Of a stretch of DNA of 34,044 nt, positions 27,956 to 34,044 are shown piece after piece (within the stretch, counting starts at the first letter, position 1; each line of letters starts with the position of its first letter). The notes beneath the pieces are model-generated. The model made no database searches. It was not told the origin of the DNA and saw only the letters and a list, made by a program, of their open reading frames with translations. Position numbers and translations under genes: made by a program. Source of the stretch: Amphritea pacifica (GTDB taxonomy: Bacteria > Pseudomonadota > Gammaproteobacteria > Pseudomonadales > Balneatricaceae); NCBI RefSeq assembly GCF_016924145.1, contig NZ_JAFFZO010000044.1:1-34044 (forward strand), given 5' to 3'.

Positions 27956-28032
27956 GGTGGGCGTAGCTCAGTTGGTAGAGCTCCGGATTGTGATTCCGGC
28001 GGTCGTGGGTTCAAGCCCCATCGTCCACCCCA
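27956..28032 (+). tRNA. tRNA-His (anticodon GTG), copy 2
   Basis: Same sequence as copy 1, again with G-1 (27956) opposite C73 and encoded CCA. It is the last tRNA of the operon, about 245 bases before the trigger factor start. Confidence 0.97.
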
Positions 28033-28277
28033 TTTCCCCCGTTTATCCGTCCCTGATTTCTTTCCTGTAATTAAAACTATTTCAACCTGTTAGCTGTTTG
28101 TTCTGTGTACGTTGATATTCAACGCTTTTCACTTGACTAATAGTGCCGCTTCCCGGACAATTTCCGCCTTTAGAAATTCTGGCACCTGTTGTTACGGGCT
28201 TTGTGCTGAAGCATGAGGGTAAGCAGCGGGTCAATTTTCAGATTTGTAACGATACAAATAATTTTGTGAGGAATTCC

Positions 28278-29612
28278 ATGCAAGTATCCGTAGAAACCAC
28301 TACTGGTCTTGAGCGTCAGCTGACGGTTGTCGTACCTGCTGATCGTGTAGACGGCGATGTAGCTAAGCGTGTTCAGCAGACAGCCCGTACTGTTCGTCTG
28401 GACGGTTTCCGTCCTGGTAAAGTGCCGGTTAAAGTGGTTAAAAAACGCTACGGCCAGGGCATCCGTCAGGAAGTGATCGGGGAAGTTGTGCAGCAGAGCT
28501 TTTATGAAGCGATTCAGCAGGAAAACCTGACCCCTGCGGGTGGCCCGAATGTCGAATTTAAAAACGACAAAGAGGGTGAGGATTTCTCATACACAGCCAC
28601 GTTTGAAGTATACCCAGAGATCGCACTGGCTGACTTCTCCAGCGTTGAGATTGTTAAAAACTCCGCTGAAGTTAAAGAGGCTGATCTGGATCAGATGATT
28701 GAAACGCTGCAGAAGCAGCAAGCTGCTTTTGAAGAAGCTGATAAAGCCGCAGCTGAAGGTGATCAGCTGAACATCGATTTCGAAGGTTTTATCGATGGTG
28801 AAGCTTTTGATGGCGGTACTGCAACCGGTATGGATCTGGTGCTGGGTTCCAACACTATGATTCCAGGTTTCGAGGCCCAGCTGGAAGGCGCTAAGGCGGG
28901 TGAAGAGAAAGAGGTTAACGTTACTTTCCCTGAGGAATATCACGCTGAAAACCTGAAAGGTAAAGATGCTAAGTTCAACGTTAAAGTGAACAAGGTTTCT
29001 GCTCAGGTGCTGCCAGAACTGAACGAAGAGTTCTTTGCTAAGTTTGGTATCGAAGAGAAGACCGTTGACAGCTTCAGAGTTGAAGTGCGCAAGAACATGG
29101 AGCGTGAACTGACCCAGGCGCTGAAATCCAAGCTGAAAGAAGCGGTATTCAGTAAGCTGGTAGAGATCAATGCAATTGATGTACCTGCTGCCCTGATTGA
29201 TGGCGAGATCGATGCAATGCGTCGTCAGGCTATCCAGCAGTTTGGTGGCGAGAATGCCAATATCGATCCTAACATGCTGCCTAAAGAGATGTTTGCAGAA
29301 CAGGCTGAAAAGCGTGTTAAGGTTGGTTTGCTGGTCGCTGAAGTGATCAAGGCAAACGAACTGAAGGTTGACGAAGATCGTGTCCGCACCACTGTTGAAG
29401 AGCTGGCTGCTACTTATCAGGAGCCTCAGCAGGTGATCGACTGGTACTACAGCAACCAGGAGATGCTGAATCAGATTAACAATCTGGTTCTGGAAGATCA
29501 GGTGATGGATCTGCTGCTGGATTCTGCTAAGGTAAGCGAAACCGAGCTGAGCTATGAAGACGCAATCAAGCCTGCAGCACCTGCAGCAGAAGAAGAATCA
29601 GAAGAGGCGTAA
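28278..29612 (+). CDS. tig: Trigger factor (ribosome-associated chaperone)
   Basis: A 444-residue trigger factor of normal length. The N-terminal ribosome-binding domain begins MQVSVETTTGLERQLTVVVP and has the GFRPGKVP signature. The FKBP-type prolyl isomerase domain lies around residues 160-245 (DQLNIDFEGFIDGEAFDGGT, NTMIPGFEAQLEGAKAGEEK). The helical chaperone arms make up the C-terminus, ending in acidic EEESEEA. It binds at the ribosome exit tunnel and shields nascent chains. The start is the ATG at 28278 with GTGAGGA upstream, not the longer frame at 28143. It is followed by a terminator, then clpP and clpX. Confidence 0.97.
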   Translation: MQVSVETTTGLERQLTVVVPADRVDGDVAKRVQQTARTVRLDGFRPGKVPVKVVKKRYGQGIRQEVIGEVVQQSFYEAIQQENLTPAGGPNVEFKNDKEGEDFSYTATFEVYPEIALADFSSVEIVKNSAEVKEADLDQMIETLQKQQAAFEEADKAAAEGDQLNIDFEGFIDGEAFDGGTATGMDLVLGSNTMIPGFEAQLEGAKAGEEKEVNVTFPEEYHAENLKGKDAKFNVKVNKVSAQVLPELNEEFFAKFGIEEKTVDSFRVEVRKNMERELTQALKSKLKEAVFSKLVEINAIDVPAALIDGEIDAMRRQAIQQFGGENANIDPNMLPKEMFAEQAEKRVKVGLLVAEVIKANELKVDEDRVRTTVEELAATYQEPQQVIDWYYSNQEMLNQINNLVLEDQVMDLLLDSAKVSETELSYEDAIKPAAPAAEEESEEA

Positions 29613-29643
29613 TTGCCCTTCGTCTTAATTGCGTTTATAAAAG

Positions 29644-29680
29644 AACGGTTGTCGGCTTTGGCCGGCTGCCGTTTTTTTTT
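29644..29680 (+). terminator. Rho-independent terminator after tig
   Basis: AACGG (29644-29648) pairs with CCGTT (29669-29673) with further internal GC pairing, followed by a run of nine or ten T. It should separate tig from clpP transcription, at least partly. Confidence 0.75.
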
Positions 29681-29727
29681 CTGGACGTGCGCTAAGCGTG
29701 TTTGTTAAGGATTAGGAGAGAATTCAA

Positions 29728-30348
29728 ATGTCGGATTTTTATAATGGCCCTACAGTAATTACTAACAGTGGTCTGGTACCCATGGTTGTTGAACAGACAG
29801 CGCGTGGTGAGCGTTCTTACGACATCTACTCTCGATTGCTCAAAGAGCGGGTTATCTTCATGGTGGGTCAGGTGGAAGACCATATGGCTAACCTGGTGGT
29901 TGCTCAGTTACTGTTTCTTGAATCGGAAAACCCGGATAAAGATATTCACCTGTATATAAACTCACCGGGCGGTTCAGTCACTGCAGGGCTGTCTATCTAT
30001 GACACTATGCAGTTCATCAAGCCTGATGTAAGTACTATGTGTATCGGTCAGGCGGCCAGTATGGGCGCATTGTTACTGACCGGTGGCGCTGCAGGTAAGC
30101 GTTATTGTCTGCCACATTCGCGGATGATGATTCACCAGCCTTTGGGTGGTTATCAGGGGCAGGCAACAGATATCGAGATCCACACTCAGGAAATTCTGAC
30201 GATTCGTGATAAATTGAACACCATTATGTCTCATCACACCGGTCAGGATATGGCGACCATCAGTAAGGATACCGATCGGGATAACTTTATGTCTCCCGAG
30301 CAGGCGGTTGCTTACGGGCTGGTCGATCAGGTGCTGAGCAGCCGTTAA
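29728..30348 (+). CDS. clpP: ATP-dependent Clp protease, proteolytic subunit
   Basis: A 206-residue ClpP with the catalytic triad S111 ([11 protein letters not shown]), H136 ([10 protein letters not shown]) and D185 (DRDNFM), at the same positions as the E. coli precursor. A short N-terminal propeptide is expected to be processed. It forms the double heptameric ring that degrades proteins unfolded by ClpX or ClpA. AGGAGAG lies about 10 bases before the ATG. clpX follows after about 165 bases. Confidence 0.98.
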   Translation: MSDFYNGPTVITNSGLVPMVVEQTARGERSYDIYSRLLKERVIFMVGQVEDHMANLVVAQLLFLESENPDKDIHLYINSPGGSVTAGLSIYDTMQFIKPDVSTMCIGQAASMGALLLTGGAAGKRYCLPHSRMMIHQPLGGYQGQATDIEIHTQEILTIRDKLNTIMSHHTGQDMATISKDTDRDNFMSPEQAVAYGLVDQVLSSR

Positions 30349-30360
30349 TACTGCTGTGAT

Positions 30361-30447
30361 CGGGACAGTTAGCAGTCCCGTATTGGCTGTCGTGATAGCA
30401 CCGCACTTGAAGTTTGATTCAAAGCGGTGCACATTATCCGCTATAAT
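30361..30447 (+). promoter_or_regulatory. Hairpins and possible promoter between clpP and clpX
   Basis: CGGGAC (30361-30366) pairs with GTCCCG (30375-30380), and GCACCGC near 30399 pairs with GCGGTGC near 30424. A TATAAT box at 30442-30447 suggests an internal clpX promoter, but no good -35 is present. The hairpins have no T-run and may modulate readthrough. Confidence 0.4.
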
Positions 30448-30514
30448 GTGCGTGGCACACGAAAGAAATCAAAAGTCCGGGCCGGGCATGGCCGGGACAA
30501 ACAGAGGTAGTTGA

Positions 30515-31810
30515 ATGTCGGACGATATCAACGGACAGGGAGGAAGCGATGACAGCAAGTTGCTGTATTGCTCTTTCTGTGGCAAAAGCCAGGACGAAGT
30601 TAAGAAACTGATTGCAGGCCCGTCTGTATTTATCTGTGATGAATGTGTTGATCTGTGTAACGATATCATCAAAGAGGAGATTCAGGACGCGGAAGAGGCC
30701 CAGGAAGAGGGTGATCGCCTGCCGACTCCGGCTGAAATTAAAGACAATCTGGATGCGTACGTAATCGGTCAGGAACGGGCCAAGAAAGTACTCTCCGTTG
30801 CGGTATATAATCACTACAAGCGTCTGCGTTTCCAGCAAACCGCCGGTGATACCGATGTTGAGCTGGGTAAGAGTAATATCCTGCTGATCGGCCCAACCGG
30901 TAGCGGTAAAACCCTGCTGGCTCAGACACTGGCAAGAATGCTTAACGTGCCGTTCACCATTGCCGATGCAACGACACTGACCGAAGCCGGTTATGTGGGT
31001 GAAGATGTTGAAAACATCATTCAGAAGTTGCTGCAAAAGTGTGATTACGATGTCGAGAAAGCCCAACTGGGTATTGTCTACATCGATGAGATCGATAAGA
31101 TCTCCCGTAAATCAGATAACCCGTCAATCACCCGCGATGTCAGTGGTGAGGGTGTACAGCAGGCCTTGCTGAAACTGATAGAAGGCACCGTGGCTTCAGT
31201 ACCGCCTCAGGGTGGTCGCAAGCATCCACAGCAGGAGTTTTTGCAGGTTGATACCTCCAATATCCTGTTTATCTGTGGTGGCGCATTTGCTGGTCTGGAT
31301 CAGGTGATCAAACACCGTAGTGAAAAGAGTTCGATCGGCTTCAATGCGGCCGTCGTCAGTAAGGAAGAGACCCGCAAGATTACCGATATTCTGGCTGACC
31401 TGGAGTCTGAAGATCTGGTGAAGTATGGTCTGATCCCTGAGTTTGTCGGACGTCTGCCAATGATTGCGACGCTGACTGAGCTGGATGAGGATGCCCTGAT
31501 TCAGATTCTGACCGAGCCGAAAAACTCGCTGACGAAGCAATATTCAGCGCTGTTCGGTATGGAAGGCGCCGATCTGGATTTCCGCGAAGATGCGCTTAAA
31601 GCCGTTGCGACCAAGGCGCTTGAAAGAAAGACCGGTGCCCGGGGGCTGCGCTCCATTCTGGAAGAGAACTTGCTGGATATTATGTACAGCCTGCCATCTC
31701 AGAAGGGGATCTCCAAGGTTGTTATTGATGAGGGCGTGATCAACGGCGAGTCCGACCCGATCCTTATCTATGAAAATCTCGAAGCACCGAAAGCGGCTGC
31801 CGAAGACTGA
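30515..31810 (+). CDS. clpX: ATP-dependent Clp protease, ATPase subunit ClpX
   Basis: A 431-residue ClpX. The N-terminal zinc-binding domain has C19, C22, C41 and C44 ([12 protein letters not shown] and CDECVDLC). Walker A GPTGSGKT is at 126-133 and Walker B YIDEID ends at D194. The ClpP-docking IGF loop is at 274-276 ([10 protein letters not shown]), and the sensor-2 region contains [13 protein letters not shown]. It unfolds tagged proteins and feeds them to ClpP. AGAGG precedes the ATG. The gene is followed by a strong terminator. In pseudomonads lon normally comes next; here it does not. Confidence 0.98.
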   Translation: MSDDINGQGGSDDSKLLYCSFCGKSQDEVKKLIAGPSVFICDECVDLCNDIIKEEIQDAEEAQEEGDRLPTPAEIKDNLDAYVIGQERAKKVLSVAVYNHYKRLRFQQTAGDTDVELGKSNILLIGPTGSGKTLLAQTLARMLNVPFTIADATTLTEAGYVGEDVENIIQKLLQKCDYDVEKAQLGIVYIDEIDKISRKSDNPSITRDVSGEGVQQALLKLIEGTVASVPPQGGRKHPQQEFLQVDTSNILFICGGAFAGLDQVIKHRSEKSSIGFNAAVVSKEETRKITDILADLESEDLVKYGLIPEFVGRLPMIATLTELDEDALIQILTEPKNSLTKQYSALFGMEGADLDFREDALKAVATKALERKTGARGLRSILEENLLDIMYSLPSQKGISKVVIDEGVINGESDPILIYENLEAPKAAAED

Positions 31811-31832
31811 GTTTATTCAGTGATATGTAAAG

Positions 31833-31854
31833 ACGCGCCCACGGCGCGTTTTTT
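31833..31854 (+). terminator. Rho-independent terminator of clpX
   Basis: ACGCGCC (31833-31839), loop CAC, GGCGCGT (31843-31849), then TTTTT. It lies about 20 bases after the clpX stop codon. Confidence 0.88.
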
Positions 31855-31980
31855 GTGTCTTGATCAACTAATCCCCTGTTAACTGATCTATTTGTTAACA
31901 ATCAGGATTCACACACTAGAGCTTAGACGGGCGAGCGATTAGAATGAGCTCCTGTCTTAATGTAAGAAAGAGATTTTCCA

Positions 31981-32706
31981 ATGGGAAGAAAGTTTGAAGT
32001 TCGTAAGGCTTCCATGGCTAAGACTCAGGGAGCTAAATCCAAACTGTATGCTAAATACGGTAAGGAGATCTATGTTGTCGCTAAAAATGGTGGCGTAGAT
32101 CCTGAGGGCAACCTGTCGCTGCGTCGTATTATCGAGAAAGCGAAAAAAGATCAGGTGCCGGCACATGTTATCGAAAAGGCGATTGATAAAGCCGCAGGCG
32201 GTGGAGGAGAGGATTTCGTTCCTACCCGTTACGAGGGTTTTGGCCCAGGCGGATGCATGGTCATCGCTGATTGTCTTACCGATAACAATAACCGCACTTT
32301 TGGTGATGTCCGTGTTGCTTTCAATAAGGGTAAAGCAAAACTGGGCGGTCAGGGTACTGTTGCACATATGTTTGATCACCGTGCAGTGTTTGTGTTTCCC
32401 CATGACGACGAGGATGAGATCCTTGAACTGTTGATGGAAGCGGATGTTGATGTGGCTGAAATCGAGAGTGAAGATGGCAATATCACTGTCTACGCGCCAC
32501 ATACAGATTTCTTTAAAACTAAAACCGCCCTGAACGAAGCATATCCTGATCTGGAAGTTGAAGTTGAAGAGATAACCTTCATCCCACAGACCTATACCGA
32601 GCTGGCGGGTGAAGATCTTGAGCAGTTCGAGAAGTTCCTTGAGCTACTCAACGATGTGGAAGATGTTCAGGATATCTACCATAACGTTGAGATGCCTGAT
32701 GAGTAG
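31981..32706 (+). CDS. yeeN: YebC/PmpR-family protein, YeeN type
   Basis: A 241-residue protein of the YebC family. The N-terminal [20 protein letters not shown] and [20 protein letters not shown] are nearer the YeeN branch than classical Yeb[38 protein letters not shown] and [15 protein letters not shown] follow. Family members have been described as transcription regulators or as translation factors that relieve ribosome stalling. It is cytoplasmic, with no DNA-binding motif that I could identify. AAGAGATT precedes the ATG. It is flanked by terminators on both sides and so is monocistronic. Confidence 0.88.
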   Translation: MGRKFEVRKASMAKTQGAKSKLYAKYGKEIYVVAKNGGVDPEGNLSLRRIIEKAKKDQVPAHVIEKAIDKAAGGGGEDFVPTRYEGFGPGGCMVIADCLTDNNNRTFGDVRVAFNKGKAKLGGQGTVAHMFDHRAVFVFPHDDEDEILELLMEADVDVAEIESEDGNITVYAPHTDFFKTKTALNEAYPDLEVEVEEITFIPQTYTELAGEDLEQFEKFLELLNDVEDVQDIYHNVEMPDE

Positions 32707-32734
32707 GCAGGTGTAACTGATCAGTTAATAAAAG

Positions 32735-32760
32735 GCCGGTGTGGAAGCACCGGCTTTTTT
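32735..32760 (+). terminator. Rho-independent terminator of the YeeN-type gene
   Basis: GCCGGTG (32735-32741) pairs with CACCGGC (32748-32754) around a 6-base loop, followed by six T. It also marks the edge of the mobile-element remnants. Confidence 0.9.
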
Positions 32761-32796
32761 ATGGGTTTTTAAAAAGCCGTCGCTCGTTGCTTATGT

Positions 32797-32904
32797 TACA
32801 AAGAGCGTGACTTGCAACGACTGTTGAGTTCTATCGGCGATATCCCGTCACTTGAATATGAGGAAAACTATTATCGACAAATAGTCGAAGATACGGCAGC
32901 ATGA
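32797..32904 (+). pseudogene. Tail of an IS3-family transposase
   Basis: The forward strand encodes YKERDLQRLLSSIGDI followed by PSLEYEENYYRQIVEDTAA and a stop at 32902-32904. The RLxSSIG-x-x-P-x-EYExxYY pattern is the C-terminus of IS3-family transposases (the YNxxRLHSSIGY...P.E.E segment). The catalytic DDE region is missing, and the sequence upstream is the YeeN-type gene's terminator, so only the last 35 or so codons remain. A 10-base direct repeat GATTCAAACA (32903-32912 and 32938-32947) lies at its end and may be part of the element's terminal region. Confidence 0.65.
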
Positions 32905-33060
32905 TTCAAACAAATCCGCCTTCGAATTTACCGGTCCGATTCAAACATTACATTCAGTGAAAGCTGGAACTGGATTGACTTGCCTGTTGGGTGAAATGGC
33001 GAAGATGAACAAATCAGACGGTTTGTGCAAGGCTTATGCTCCGCGGTAAATAATATAATT

Positions 33061-33136
33061 GAGGCGCTGGATGCGGTAGCCCCGCACGCCCGGATCTGTG
33101 TGGGGGCGCCTCGGTAACGGGGCGCTCTACCACGAC
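33061..33136 (+). other. Structured segment resembling group II intron domains V-VI
   Basis: A compact fold: TGCGG (33072-33076) pairs with CCGCA (33082-33086), then a two-base CG bulge, and CTGG (33067-33070) with CCGG (33090-33093), as in a domain V hairpin with a CGC triad at its base. Next, GCGCCTCG (33106-33113) pairs with CGGGGCGC (33118-33125) around a GTAA tetraloop, followed by CTCTACCACGAC, like domain VI with a bulged A and the intron 3' end. No reverse transcriptase lies upstream. The domain V loop is five bases and its lower stem has mismatches, so the call is tentative. A 40-codon open frame overlaps it. Confidence 0.4.
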
Positions 33137-33144
33137 CAACTACT

Positions 33145-33636
33145 ATGAAAATACAAACATACTGTGCAGACAACGCCAGGGAAATTGCTGACTTGTTTCA
33201 TCAGTCTGTTCAAGCAATTGACTCCTCGCTGTATTCACCAGAGCAAAAAGAAGCCTGGGCACCTACACCTGTCAATTATGAACGCTGGGCTGAACGCCTG
33301 AATGCGAAAAAACCGTTTATAGCTTTTATTGATGGTTGCGTGGCAGGTTTTATAGAATTAGATGCAGATGGTCATATTGACTGCACTTATACTCACCCAG
33401 ATTTTCAGGGAAGAGGGGTCGCATCCAGGCTGTATGAACGTTTGCTCGATGAAGCAAGAGCCAGAAATATCAAACGCTTATATGTCGAGGCATCACTTGT
33501 GGCTAAGCCGTTCTTTGAACACCGCGGTTTCTCTGTGATCAAAACGAATGAAGTTCAGAGAAACGGGGTGACTTTAATTAATTTTTCAATGGAGCTGAAT
33601 CTAAGTCGTTACAATCAAATGAAGCCGATCACTTGA
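33145..33636 (+). CDS. GNAT-family N-acetyltransferase
   Basis: A 163-residue acetyltransferase. The acetyl-CoA-binding motif A is TYTHPDFQGRGVASRLYERL (about residues 81-100). LYVEASLVAKPFFEHRGFSV follows as the conserved motif B with the pre-C-terminal Tyr/Phe region. The substrate is unknown. No Shine-Dalgarno sequence lies before the ATG at 33145, and the gene starts 8 bases after the intron-like structure. Such stand-alone GNATs are common in integron cassettes and mobile regions, and this one is surrounded by mobile debris, so acquisition by transfer is likely. I found no convincing attC site after it. Confidence 0.85.
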   Translation: MKIQTYCADNAREIADLFHQSVQAIDSSLYSPEQKEAWAPTPVNYERWAERLNAKKPFIAFIDGCVAGFIELDADGHIDCTYTHPDFQGRGVASRLYERLLDEARARNIKRLYVEASLVAKPFFEHRGFSVIKTNEVQRNGVTLINFSMELNLSRYNQMKPIT

Positions 33637-33679
33637 GCGTCGACTGATAACGACAGCGTTAGTGTCGGTGGAGGATGTT

Positions 33680-33814
33680 ATGGACAAGCCTGCCAGGACA
33701 GACATGTTTTTCAGGCTAAATGGCTGGATACATTGCTTAATTTTAATGCAGGAGAAGTGGTGCGTGGCTAAAGAAAAGCGCTATAACCCAAAAGGAACAA
33801 GATGCATCTTTTAG
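33680..33814 (+). CDS. Possible small protein, 44 residues
   Basis: The ATG at 33680 follows GGAGG by 5 bases, a better ribosome binding site than that of the GNAT gene before it. The frame runs 44 codons (MDKPARTDMFFRLNGW..., ending GTRCIF) and overlaps the start of the next gene. I recognise no family, and composition is unremarkable, so it may be chance. Confidence 0.2.
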   Translation: MDKPARTDMFFRLNGWIHCLILMQEKWCVAKEKRYNPKGTRCIF

Positions 33815-33912
33815 CAAAATGTCTGTTGCTGGTTACTTGCCTGTCGTTGTCAGGCTCATTGCTGGCTAATGAAATTGAAAAGAAGTTCATAAAGGCTGGG
33901 CTCGTTGATGTA
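33802..33912 (+). pseudogene. Exported M15-like peptidase start, interrupted by an IS element
   Basis: From the ATG at 33802 (AAGGA upstream) the frame encodes a signal peptide LLAKCLLLVTCLSLSGSLLA and then NEIEKKFIKAGLVDV. This resembles the mature N-terminus of VanX/DdpX-type D-Ala-D-Ala dipeptidases (peptidase family M15), where a similar FxxAGLVDV segment is common. Only about 37 codons remain before TA at 33911-33912, where an IS630-family element begins. In-frame readthrough gives a few foreign residues and a stop. The rest of the peptidase may lie beyond the element. The family assignment rests on this short segment. Confidence 0.45.
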
Positions 33913-34044
33913 TTAACCCGGTGGAAGTTTACATCTGATATAATGTACCCATGATTACAGATGCACGCAAGCTCAGCACAGAGCAACAAGAACTTTTACG
34001 CCAGCAAGCCATTAAACTCCGTGAGAAGGGCAAAACCTTTCAAG
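33913..34044 (+). mobile_element. IS630-family insertion sequence, left end (continues past the window)
   Basis: The element seems to start right after a TA dinucleotide (33911-33912), the target that IS630 duplicates, with the sequence TTAACCCGGTGGAAG. An extended -10 box (TGATATAAT, 33936-33944) sits just before the transposase start. The right end and the second inverted repeat are outside the window, so the boundary is inferred. Confidence 0.6.
33951..34044 (+). CDS. IS630-family transposase, N-terminal part
   Basis: From the ATG at 33951 the frame reads MITDARKLSTEQQELLRQQA and continues IKLREKGKTFQ to the window end, without a stop. The DARKLS-x-E-x-QE-x-LR opening and the helix-turn-helix that begins with REKGKTFQ are typical of IS630 transposases. 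Only 31 residues are visible, and the DDE catalytic domain is outside the window. Confidence 0.7.
   Translation, partial: MITDARKLSTEQQELLRQQAIKLREKGKTFQ

Noticed and set aside
27482-28093. Several open frames across the tRNA cluster
   Set aside because: They translate tRNA sequence; the cloverleaf structures with encoded CCA explain the region.
32995-33117. Forward 40-codon frame (EDEQIRRFVQGL...) overlapping the intron-like hairpins
   Set aside because: It reads somewhat protein-like, but it has no start codon and follows an in-frame stop, and the perfect stem with a GTAA loop explains the same bases better. A gene remnant cannot be excluded.
32928-33173. 81-residue reverse open frame over the intron-like segment
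   Set aside because: It has no recognisable motif and overlaps the structured region and the start of the GNAT gene.
33637-33680. Possible integron attC site after the acetyltransferase
   Set aside because: AACG-ACAG-CGTT is palindromic, but the following GTTAGTG does not fit the GTTRRRY core and no matching outer site was found.

Overview
The window looks like chromosomal DNA of a marine gammaproteobacterium, probably of the Oceanospirillales/Pseudomonadales group. Supporting signs are the conserved block folD - tRNA cluster - tig - clpP - clpX, which pseudomonad-like genomes share, an NhaD-type sodium/proton antiporter, and a long-form isocitrate lyase N-terminus close to the Pseudomonas type. 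The genus is inference; no rRNA or other marker is present.

Layout. 1-289: start of isocitrate lyase, leftward and cut by the window edge, divergent from a LysR regulator. 1580-3211: a tight three-gene operon of two YbjQ-like proteins (the second membrane-anchored) and a membrane M48 metalloprotease. 3493-9229: a P-loop kinase-like protein, a secreted serine hydrolase, catalase-peroxidase KatG and a secreted beta-propeller protein, the last divergent from a two-domain XRE regulator. 10403-12724: a FIST/NosP-like sensor followed directly by a PAS-GGDEF diguanylate cyclase, a likely nitric-oxide to c-di-GMP pathway. 12802-16639: a complete class I cytochrome P450 system (P450, [2Fe-2S] ferredoxin, ferredoxin reductase), divergent from a PobR/HpaA-like AraC regulator. 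16664-21553: NhaD, a second AraC regulator divergent from an exported double SnoaL-like protein, then an aldehyde dehydrogenase. 21644-26107: a FUSC-type exporter, an MscS channel and a TVP38/DedA-flavin reductase fusion.

26416-32706 is housekeeping: folD, a tRNA operon (Arg-His-Leu-His) with a strong promoter, trigger factor, clpP, clpX and a YebC/YeeN-family gene. lon, the usual neighbour after clpX, is not there. From about 32,760 to the end the sequence becomes a mobile-element scrapyard: an IS3-family transposase tail, a structured segment resembling the 3' end of a group II intron, a GNAT acetyltransferase without a visible ribosome binding site, and an exported M15-like peptidase gene interrupted by an IS630-family element that runs off the window.

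Two themes link neighbouring genes. One is oxidation of an aromatic or hydrophobic compound (P450 system, two AraC regulators, aldehyde dehydrogenase, FUSC exporter, KatG). The other is envelope and stress sensing (YbjQ/M48, NosP/cyclase, MscS, NhaD). I saw no CRISPR array, prophage or plainly recognised defence system. The best candidates for an undescribed system are the YbjQ-YbjQ-M48 operon and the NosP-cyclase pair.
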